Positions 55,329 to 64,000 of a stretch of DNA of 64,000 nt are shown here, piece by piece. Positions within the stretch are counted from its first letter, which is position 1; each line of letters opens with the position of its first letter. Location: positions 1,984,001-2,048,000 of the forward strand of contig OY756139.1 of NCBI GenBank assembly GCA_963576785.1. The letters are read 5' to 3'. Made by a program: the position numbers and the translations under genes. Below the pieces are notes generated by a model. That model saw only the letters and a program-made list of their open reading frames with translations. It made no database searches and was not told the origin of the DNA. The stretch comes from Chlorophyllum brunneum. Lineage: Eukaryota > Basidiomycota > Agaricomycetes > Agaricales > Agaricaceae.

Positions 55329-57592
55329 ACTCTCAGTCTTCTGAACAAGAAGATTATGTTTGGGAACAAGTAGTGCATAATACTCTCTGCCAACCCCTGC
55401 CACAACAAGTCATTGTGTACCTGCTGTTACAAGTGGGGCCACACCTCCTCCTGGTGCAAGGCTGATGGCCCTGCATGTCCCGACTGTAGTGGGGCACACT
55501 CTTGTGCCAACCACTGCACCTTTGCACAGTGTTATAAGGGGCAACCAAAGGCTACACCTCTGGTTCCTGCTACCCCAGCTGATCAACTGTGCCCCCACCC
55601 TCCTCATTGTTGTAACTGCAAAAAGGAGCACCCCGCCAATTCTAGGAAGTGTACTTTCTGGAATCACAAACATGACCGGGCCTGGCTGACAGCCCACTAT
55701 CGAGAGGTGTGTGACAGATGTTGTTGCTCTCCCATCCTCCCTCATAACCCCCCTTATGTCTAGGAACAACCTGGACCATCTGGAGGGCATTAGGGTTTTT
55801 TCATTTAACGTTGCTAAATCTTATGTATACGTTGACACTCTGCTCGAGAAATTGAAAGATGATTTTGATGTTCTCTTTTTCCAAGAACCTCCTTAGAGGT
55901 TCATCTGCTCCACTCCCTCAACCACTGACATGGAAGGGGATGACATTATTGGCACACCTAAGCACCCTGACTGGCTCATGGTGATGCGTCCCCCTACCCA
56001 GGGGTCCCAGCCCTGAGTGATGGCTTATGTTCACACTCAGCTGCAATATCTAAGGCCATCAATGAGGAGGGATCTCATTGATCACCCTGATATCCTTGCA
56101 CTGATGTTCTTTACTGATGTAAAGGCTTACAACTTCCTGAACATCTATTCAGACAATCAACACACTGCCATCAACTTCCTTCATGGGAAGGTTGATGTTC
56201 TTCTCCCATTCAACTTTATGAGTGGGGACTTCAACTGTCATTCTTTGGAGTGGGACCCTGAGGTTCTGCATCATCGAACAACAGCTCATAAGCTCATGGA
56301 AATGAGTTGCAATCTCGGTCTCGATTTGGTTATGCCAACCAACCTGGGTCTGATGTTTATCTCCCACAACCCAGATCTTTGCCCATCGGTGATTGATCTG
56401 GTGTTCATCTCTTCTCCCGATGCATCAAGGACTTTTCCTTATCAGGACCTATCCCTTCAGGGTACTTTGGATCACATCCCATTGACTGTTACCCTTCCTA
56501 TTGCTCCCATTGACATTGGGATCGTCAAATCTGTTCTCCCAAAGGGCTCCAATGAAGAGGGGGCCTTCTTGGGACATGTCATTGATGAGGTGACCGATCT
56601 TTGTGATTGTCCCTCTCCAGAATCCCCGGAACAAGTGGACACCTTGGCATTTGCTGTGGCTGAAGCCTTTTCCAATGCATGGACCCACCACTCGAAGGAG
56701 ATCTGGATCACTCATTGCACTCATCCCTGGTGGGATGAGGTGTGCTCTACCTCCTTCTCCAGGTACCAGGGCTCTTGTAGCTGTGGTGACTGGGGGGACT
56801 TTAGGCGTGCTCATACAGCAGCCAAACATTGGTTCTTCAATTCTAAGAACGAAAAGATTGCCTCTACTAACAAGCGACCATGGGACCTTATGGAATGGGT
56901 CAAGGCTTGCAAGTTACCCCCCTGTGAGGTTATCCAGTTTAATGGACAGCCTTGTCATGGTATGAACTCCCTTTGGGATGCCCTCCATGCGATGTACAAC
57001 TCTGCTGCTGATTGACAGTGTGATAAGTCTGTTCTCGACCCCCTCCCTGACCTTCCAGTCAGGGAGTGGGCCCCTTTTTCGACACTGGAGCTTACGGAGG
57101 CTTTGTCCTCCTGCTCTAATACGTCCTCCCCGGGGCCAGACCATGTTACATGGTCCCACCTCAAGTACATTGTCATCAATGAAGATTGCTTGACAGTGTT
57201 CCTGTGCCTGGCCAATACCTGCCTTATAGTGGGTTACTAGCCCCACAGCTTCAAGGAGTCACTCTCGGTTATCATTCCAAAACTGGGGAAGCCCTCCTAC
57301 TCTACCCCCAAGGTGTTCAGGCCTATTGTCCTCCTGAACATGCTTGGTAAATTGGTTGAGAAAATGCTTTCCAACTGAATCCAGTTTGATGCTATTAAAC
57401 ATGATATCTTTCATCACCATCAACTTGGAGGCATTTGCCAACATTCTACTGAGGACACTGGGTTGTTCCTTACCTACCTGGTCTATACTGGGTGGGCCAA
57501 GGATCTCAAGATGAGCATTGTCACTTTCGACATCACTCAGTTCTTTCCCTCTTTGAACCATGAGATGCTCATGGCCATACTTGGCAAGCAGG

Positions 57593-58499
57593 TCAGCCTA
57601 ATGGTCGAGTGGTTTGGGTGTAGGCTTAATTCCTACCAGGCTGCTTGGCTAGAAGGTCCTGGGTTTGAAACCTGTGGAGGGGGATTTATTCTCAACTGTG
57701 GGAAGTACCAGTGCACGAGGTATGGTTGCTTAGCAATATTCCTGGGTGACACCGGATTAGATTGTGTGGTCCTATTTGGCATTGTTTGGTGCTGTCACAG
57801 ACTAGCGTGGGAGTTGTCACACCCAGCCACATAGCAAGTCACATAGTGATGTCACACTGTCATAGTGATGTCACACTGTCACAGTGTGACCCAGCTGTGT
57901 GCATTACCCAAGTCCAATATTGGCCAAAGGTGGTGGTACCCTAATGCCGGAGCCTAACTTGGGAGGATTACCTAAGCCACTGCTGGAGATAGGGCATTAT
58001 AAGAAGGGGAATGTCGTGATAACAGTCCAACTCAGGGCATGCTGAAAAAAGCCGCTGAGATAGGATACCCCTCCTGGTCCGCTTCGGCATAGTTCTGGTA
58101 GTTAGTAGACATAACCCAATCTCCAGATTGAGGATGCTGACTAAGTTGGCTTAAAATAACCTCAGGACCAATCTGGTAGCGGTGTCTGCAAGGTGTAGAT
58201 CTCAGACAGTTAAGCACGGGGATCCGGGCCGTAAGGCATACCGAACCGACTGCTGAGGAATGGGAAGCAACTCCGGGATAGCGCTTGGGTGAAGTTGTGG
58301 GCCGTAGCAGGTAATGTACCAGGGCATGCTGAAAAAAGCCACCGGTTATCAGAGAATACTCACCTGGCTTGAGAGGACTAAATCCTACATTGGTTGGCCT
58401 AGTATAGGAAAAATAGCCAGGTTCCAGCTCAAGTTGATTCCACGTCGCCATTGGCTAAGGCTGGTGGTAAGAGACCCCTCAAGGGGCTCCATAGACGGG
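57593..58499 (+). repeat. Module M2: tRNA head plus structured core
   Basis: Closely similar to M1. A-box TGGTCGAGTGG (57602-57612); the B-box has decayed to GGTTTGAAACC (57662-57672). A repeat TAGTGATGTCACACTGTCA is duplicated near 57845-57885 (single in M1). The 20-mers are at 58037-58056 and 58324-58343. The 3' edge CCCCTCAAGGGGCTCCATAG is at 58475-58494. Confidence 0.73.
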
Positions 58500-58500
58500 A

Positions 58501-59757
58501 GCCCTCACTGGTCTCGTCCCTGTCCACCTCCATCTGAAGAAGTTGGCCTCAAGAGCAAACTACCATCTCTCCACTCTCTCCGATACTCACCCTCTCCGAT
58601 CGCTCCTCGATCGTCTGAACACCAAGGGTGCCCCCCCATACCCTCTCTCCATCTCCCTCCTGTCTGACCGCCTCATTAGGTAGGTCAAAGGTTCCCTTAT
58701 GGAAGCCATTTCCGTGCTCCCATCTCTTACTGAACAGTTTGACCCCTGCTCTGCAGTGGCTCAGCCTGGTCACCGTCTCCTGGACCGCTTTGCGGCCCAG
58801 GTCTTCTTCCACGACTCTCCTCGTTCTCGTGACGAGAGAGCTGTACATATAAGGCATCTGAATGGCACCTTGGAACATGCCAATGCTGATCCTCGAGTTC
58901 TCACTGTGGCCATGGACGCCAGTCTACCACTGCAGGGGGAGTTCCAGGCAGTCTTTGCTGCCCATATCTACCAGTCAGGCCAGCGTGTCTTCCAGACAAG
59001 ACATGTGGCAGGTCGAGTGACAGCTCCTGATGCGGAGCTGTATGCTATCCGGATCACGATTGGGAGGGCTACCAGCCTCCCTGATTGTGATTCCATTGTC
59101 TTGTTCACTGACTCCCTTGGCTCTGCTAAGAGAGCGGTGGACCCCTCCGTTCACTCTGGTCAGGCTCATTTGCTCGCCGTGTGTAACACCCTTATGGAGT
59201 GGTTTGGGGGTCACCCTGAATGCTCCCTTCATATCTGGCACACCTACTCTTCAGAGAAGTGGGCCATTCATGGTACCATACATCAGTACTGTACTGAGCT
59301 ACAGGTTGCTGCGGGTTCCTGTCCGCAGACCTCCCTCGACTCCCTTCGTCAGAAGGTAGTCAAATCCTGCCAGGATGCCTGGATCACTCGATTCCAGGAT
59401 CTTACTCACTCGGATAGCCAGTTCATGGCTCTCGAAGGGTGCAATGGTAAGCCCCTCCAGCCCACTTACCTCCATGGAGGTTCGTGGCTGCCTTCTGCCA
59501 CAGCAGAGTCCAACTCGCTGTCCGCCCACATGTGTAGGGTTATACTCAACCATGCACCTATTGGGGCCTATAGGTCTCAGTTCTTCCAGGACGAACCATT
59601 CTGGTGTCCATGTGGGGCTCCTTTCGAGTCTCGTGTGCATATTCTTACCAACTGTAGTCAGTTTGACACCTCTAGGGGGTACCCTGCCATGCTGGGTGCC
59701 CTCGTCAAGTTCTTGAAAGCAAACTCTCAGACGTTTGCTTTCCCATCCATTCCTTAG
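58501..59757 (+). pseudogene. B7 ORF2 C-terminal fragment: RNase H and finger
   Basis: Single frame with TAG 58681-58683 (CAG in B2) and a final TAG 59755-59757 three residues before the normal end. RNase H reads AMDASLPL, DAELYAIRI and FTDSLGSAKRAVD, and the finger reads CPCGAPFESRVHILTNC. The 3' UTR and tail follow (59758-60330). Confidence 0.8.
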
Positions 59758-60299
59758 GGAATTGGATAACTGGCTTAGGGTAGGTGGGTTATTGTCCAGC
59801 GCCGGAGAACTCCGGCGAAAGTCCGGTGAAGACCGTTGGAGTTTTATGAATGGAGTTGTTCCCTTCGGCGACTAGGTGTGGTGAAGACGCCGATAGCCAC
59901 ACAAATGGTGTGGCCGATTACTCTGGCAAGGGTGACCATGGCCGGGGGGTCAACTCTCAGTAAGAAGAACTCTGGGGGCTAGTAACCAGACCAGTAACTG
60001 GGGTGTTTCCACTGCTGGGCATTTACAGTGAATTAACACCTACTGACTGGGCCTGGTTTTTGGACTGGGTCACTGGTTGGGGGATCTTCCTGCCCACTTG
60101 CCTCTTCTGGCGCCCACTCCCCTCGCCCTCCAGGCTCGGGAGTAGGATGCAATTCCTCCTACCGTTGGTCCTGGGCAACGGTACTTTTGCTTGGTAGGGC
60201 GTGATTACCACTTTCTCTGTAGATACCTGCTAGTCTACTCTTTTGTATTCTGGCTGCAGGCTGTGTTCAAGCACTGCGTAATAAATTGGCCTTAGGCCA

Positions 60300-60330
<31 letters not shown>

Positions 60331-61754
60331 TACTTGGCAAGCAGGAGTTCCCACTTAACATGAGGATCTTTTTTACTTCATACTTGATGGGCTGCTCTAC
60401 TGTGTATACATGGAATGGCTTCTCCTCTGATCCCCGGAGTGCAGATGTAGGTGTTGGACAGGGCTCTGCCATGTCCTCTGTCCTCTCTGGCCTCTATATT
60501 GCCCCTCTTATGAAGGTCTTTGATATATGGATTCTTCCTCTGGGAGTACTCTGCTATCTTACGTCGATGACGGTACTGTTGTTGCCCAGGCTAGGACTTG
60601 TAACAAGAACTTGGACATCCTCAAGGGGGCGTACATTGTTCTCTTTAATCTCTTCATAGCATTTGCGCTTGTCATGGAGTATGACAAGTCCGAACTTTTC
60701 CACTTCTCCAGGAAGCCTGGAGATGTGAACCCCCCCCTTGACTTGGGCTTTGGTCCATTCACAGGGGACACTCCTCTCCACCCTAAGACCTATTGGAGGT
60801 ATCTGGGCTTTTACTTCGACTGTGCCCTGAATTTTCAGAAGTATATTCGACATTACTCTACCAAGGCTCTCTCCCCTGTGAAGGTAATGAGGATACTTGG
60901 TAACTCCTCCCACGGTCTGACCCCTAAGCAGAAGTGGCTCCTTTTCAGGTCATGTGTCATGCCTATCGCAACATATGGCTTCCATCTATGGTACTTTGAC
61001 AAAGCTCATTGTAAGGGCCTTCTCAAATCCCTCAATACTATGCAATGCAAGGCTGCATTGTGGATCACTGGTGCATTCCACACCTCCCCCTCTGGTGGCA
61101 CTGAAGCCCTCACTAGTCTCATCCCTGTCCACCTCCATCTGAAGAGGCTGGTCTCAAGAGTGAACTACTGACTCACCACCCTCTCCAATACCCATCCTCT
61201 TCGATCCCTCCTTGATTGTCCGAATGCCAAGGATACCCCCCCATACCCTCTCTCTGTCTCCCTTTTGACCGAACGCCTCATTAGGCAGGTCAAGGGCTCT
61301 CTTATGGAAGCTGTCTCAGTACTCCCATCTCTTACCAAACAGTTTGATCCCTGCTCCACAGTGGCTCAACCTGGTCACCGTCTCCTGGACCACTTTGCAG
61401 CCTAGGTGTCCTTCCACAACTCCTCTCATTCTCATGATGAGAGGGCTGTGCATATAAGGTATCTGAACAGTACCTTGGAGCATGCTAATGCCAATCCTCG
61501 GGTTCTCACCATGGTGATGGATGCAAGTCTACTGCTGCAGGGGGAATTCCAGACAGTTTTGGCTGCCCAGATTTACCAGTCAGGCCAGTGTGTCTTCTAG
61601 ACAAGATATGGATATGTGGCTGGTTGAGTGACAGCTCCTGATGTGGAGCTGTATGCTATACAGATCACAATTGGGAAGGCTACCAGCCTCCCTAGCTGTG
61701 ACTCCATTGTTCTGTTCACTGACTCCCTCAGCTCAGCCAAGAGGGCAGTAGACC

Positions 61755-64000
61755 ATCCCTTCTTTGACTCGTACCACCACCATCGATTTGCAAAACTTGA
61801 TTATACGGTACCAGTCTACAGTACTAGGATACAATTCATGCCTGCACTACGTTCTAATCTCTCTCCGAGAGATCCTACACCTGATGGCGATGGAGACATC
61901 TTCAGGAACACAACATGTGTTCCACTCTCCTCCATATTTGCGGCCTCTACGGCTCTACCCCCCCCTGGTATCCTGTTCCCTAGGACGCCTTCTGTTAATA
62001 GGCCATTTGTACTCACGGACCAGGCCTACAGTGCCACTGTTCCCCCATCAGTCTTTAGCAGCAGGCCGACCACACCACCGGTCCTTTCAAACCCCCTCCA
62101 GGGTGAAGGAGACAAGACAATCTACTGGGCATCCAAACATATGAGGATAGAAGGAGACTAATACTATTCGAGAGAGAACTGGGCTGAGCTGGTCGAGGAT
62201 GAACTCAAGACCAAGGTAACAGTTGTCGATGAGGAAGACGAAGACAACGTGGATCGTGAAGAGGGTCCGGAGGAATTCTATGAGGATGCTGTCAGAGAGG
62301 TGGGTAAAATCTCTGAGTGGGTGAAAGCCTGCAGCACCTACAACATGAGCGGCAATGAGGGGCTGGCTTTCGGGCTGGCCTTCACGGAACTTACGGCGAC
62401 CTTGATGAAAGCGGGATGGCTCAAGGTAGCAGTCAACGAGAAGAAAAATGACCTCCACGGCTGGATAGGGGTCAATTTTGGTAAGATTACCATCCTCGCT
62501 GAGGTTTCCCCCCAGCCGGACATTTCTCCCCTTCGTTGCGTGGCCTCCCAAAGCTCCACGCGCAAACCTGACGATGTCCGCATGGAGGTTGTCGAACACA
62601 TTGTCACTCCAGGTATCACCGATGGCAATGATGTCACTCGTTCGGGTATCTCTGATGATGACATTCAGATGATCTCTGAGGTGGAATTCAAGACCGTCGT
62701 ACACAAGAAGAAGAGTGGAAGAGGCCGAAGGTCCGACAAAGCAGCCGCAAAGACCGCGAGCGCTAACCGGAAAAACCCTAAGGCCCCCACTCCTTCCCCC
62801 CCTACCATGCCTGCCAAGGCTGTCACCCCACCGGCATCTCAGCCAAGCACCAAGGAGGCCAATAAACCCCAAGAGGGTCCGAAGACCTCCTATGCTGCTG
62901 CCACGGCTAAAAAGGGCAAGAGCGCCACTCCCATCTCCTCCCCCTCCTCCAACACTAGGGACCCTCTCAAGCTCTTAGAGTTTGCGAGTAAATTCCCTGA
63001 GCTACCCAACGAGAAGATTGTCGTGATGTACGACGCGGCCTTCTCCACCCCGTGAACCAAAAGCCGGTTAAGAAGGCCGGTGTCATTTGCTCCACCCTCA
63101 ATGGTCCTTTGCGCAAGCAAGTAATCATTCCTCTTCTCACTGGTCCCAACGTCACCAACTTTGGGGCCATCATCGACTCTCTCAATGCATGCCTGATCAT
63201 GGAGAAGTCCAAAACGAGGGTTATCGCTACCTCACAGGGTAAGTTGGGCCTTATGGTCCACACCTCGGAGGTGTTGACCCCTGCTGAGCTCGATGTCGTC
63301 AAGGCATGGCTCAAAGAGAAATTCGGAGGAGTCACCATGGGCAACGTGTCCCTCCCAAAGTCGAAATTGTTCGTGAAAGTCACGGACATTAGTTATATCA
63401 CCCCCCAAGGACAAATCCTCACCGAGGCCGATGTGGTCTCCAGCGTCCAGAGTTCGATCCACTCTGACACCATCCAATTCGCGTCGCAACCCCGCATTAG
63501 ATGCAACTCAAAACACTCAGACACCTGCACAGTGTGGTTTGAAATCTGGGACTCGAAGGCAGGGTCCAACCTGGCGAAGATCGAGGACAAGTTCCTCAAC
63601 ATTTACGGAGGGCTTTTCCGCATCAGGAAGGCGACCGCAAACCCGGGAGTACCATTCTGTGGCAAATGCTGCCGATGGGGACACCCCCTAGTCCGTTGCC
63701 AAGCAAGGCTTTTCACTTGTACACACTGCAAAGGGCCACACTCCACTGCCAACCACCGATCGTTTGCCAACTGTTGCAAGGGGAATGATAAAGCTAACCC
63801 GCCCATCGCAGCCACCCCCACCGGAGAACCATGCCCTCACAAGGCTACGTGCTCCAACTGTGGCAAGGACCACCTTGCTACTGACCGAAAGTGTCAGTTT
63901 TGGAAGAAGCGATTCGACCACGACTGGCATGCAAACAAAGCGCTTGAACTACACGCCAACAAGGGAGCCCCCTTGCCCACCCTCTCCTCATCCCCGGCTA
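61755..64000 (+). mobile_element. LINE family C, copy C2 (runs beyond window)
   Basis: Starts CATCCCTTCTTTGACTCG inside B5 RNase H and contains a 5' UTR and almost all of ORF1. Less decayed than C1. The right end and TSD are outside the window. Confidence 0.85.
61838..64000 (+). pseudogene. C2 ORF1: gag-like protein, one stop and one frameshift
   Basis: Starts MPALRSNLSPRDPTPDGDGD. A TAA after IEGD (62160-62162) and a 1-nt frameshift near 63048 (STP then NQKPVKK) break it; otherwise it aligns with C1. Domains: EFYEDAVREVGKISEWVKAC (about residue 145), a Lys/Pro-rich linker, PLKLLEFASKFPELPNEKIVVMYDAAF, FVKVTDISYITPQGQ, CNSKHSDTCTVWFEIWDSKAG, and knuckles CGKCCRWGHPLVRC, CTHCKGPHSTANH and CSNCGKDHLATDRKC. 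It would bind element RNA. The end is outside the window. Confidence 0.83.

Larger units (their letters stand above)
41645..55763 (+). pseudogene. B5 ORF1, in four pieces
   Basis: Pieces are 41645-42387, 49504-50219, 53095-53224 and 55329-55763, ending in the overlap ATGTCTAG. It starts MPPCSLRRRTSAHHTTSSDDDN, with a frameshift near 41785 relative to B2. TAG occurs near 49858 (CAG Gln in B6). The knuckles are present at 55413-55680: CTCCYKWGHTSSWC, CPDCSGAHSCANHC and CNCKKEHPANSRKC. The four pieces join cleanly across the TSDs. Confidence 0.78.
57593..60330 (+). mobile_element. Chimera M2-B7: tRNA-headed module plus truncated LINE B
   Basis: Bracketed by ATACTTGGCAAGCAGG (57577-57592 and about 60330-60345). 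The module is the same as M1, but the partner is family B: the joint is at ALTGLVPVHLHLKKL (58500). This shows the module is not tied to one LINE family. A B 3' UTR and an oligo-A tail (60306-60330) complete the unit. Confidence 0.88.
41520..61754 (+). mobile_element. LINE family B, copy B5: one element spread over 20 kb by insertions
   Basis: B5 segments are 41520-42387, 49503-50219, 53095-53224, 55329-57592 and 60331-61754; together they read through ORF1 and ORF2 to mid-RNase H. Insertions and TSDs: C1 (AGAGAAGACTCYAGTC), N4-A8 (AGTTCACACTCCTCT), A12 (ACTCTCAGTCTTCTG), M2-B7 (ATACTTGGCAAGCAGG) and C2 (TSD outside the window). All five are in the same orientation as B5. Net B5 sequence is about 6 kb; its 3' end is beyond the window. 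Confidence 0.88.
55756..61754 (+). pseudogene. B5 ORF2 in two pieces: EN, RT, start of RNase H
   Basis: Pieces are 55756-57592 and 60331-61754. The ATG overlaps the ORF1 stop. EN has FFQEPP* (TAG replaces Trp near 55894), GDFNCHSLEW and a decayed DHIPLTVTLP motif (SDH reads LDH). TGA near 56014 and 57013, TAG near 57238 and TGA near 57376 follow. RT shows FDITQFFPSLNH, GVGQGSAMSS, a frameshift near 60530, then an intact YVDD near 60550. RNase H is cut by C2 after LSSAKRAVD. Confidence 0.8.

Noticed and set aside
62087..62872. A 261-codon minus-strand frame opposite C2 ORF1
   Set aside because: It is antisense to a clear gag-like ORF with zinc knuckles, and is not conserved in C1.

Overview
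This window looks like a retrotransposon graveyard from a fungal genome. I saw no convincing host gene in 64 kb. Almost every base belongs to non-LTR retrotransposons (LINEs) that encode a CCHC zinc-knuckle ORF1 and an ORF2 with APE-type endonuclease (EN), reverse transcriptase (RT), RNase H (RNH) and a C-terminal Cys/His finger. EN+RT+RNH in a two-ORF element suggests the I superfamily, probably the Tad-like fungal branch. One Ty1/copia integrase fragment and frequent CpG-to-TpG/CpA decay also fit a repeat-rich filamentous fungus, perhaps a basidiomycete. The taxon is an inference.

I sort the LINEs into three families by sequence. Family A (tail ending ...CACCACCTTAAACATG...) is always 5'-truncated here. 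Family B (tail ...TAATAAATCGGCCTTAGGCC...) and family C (tail ...CTATATAAATTG...) are each present at full or nearly full length. Each copy has a label (A1, B2, C3 and so on). Target-site duplications (TSDs) of 13-16 bp resolve most of the nesting.

Layout. 1-8956: A1(+), B1(-), A2(-), A3(-), a tRNA-like head (M3), B8(-). 8957-17735: A5(+) split by A4(+), whose 1137-codon ORF2 fragment is uninterrupted; then the chimera N1-A6(+) and B3(+). 17736-31918: C3(+) split by nearly full-length B2(+) (itself carrying a B fragment) and by the chimera N2-A7(-). 31919-40272: A11(+); B4(-) split by chimera N3-A9(-), which is split by chimera M1-A10(+); a copia fragment. 40273-64000: B6(+) cut by B5(+). B5 is one element spread over more than 20 kb by insertion of C1 (itself holding a C fragment), N4-A8, A12, M2-B7 and C2; C2 runs off the window.

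The most unusual content is a set of long, apparently non-coding, structured modules. Four copies of N (about 1.43 kb) and two copies of M (about 0.9 kb) are always joined, in the sense orientation, to the 5' side of a truncated LINE. The chimeras insert as single units: one pair of TSDs flanks module plus LINE. N and M share a core with internal duplications, a repeated 20-mer and a common 3' edge, but have different heads (N: like the 5' end of LINE C; M: a tRNA-like sequence with pol III A and B boxes) and different LINE partners (A or B) at different joints. They look like modular mosaic retroposons, built by template switching or propagated as non-autonomous elements.
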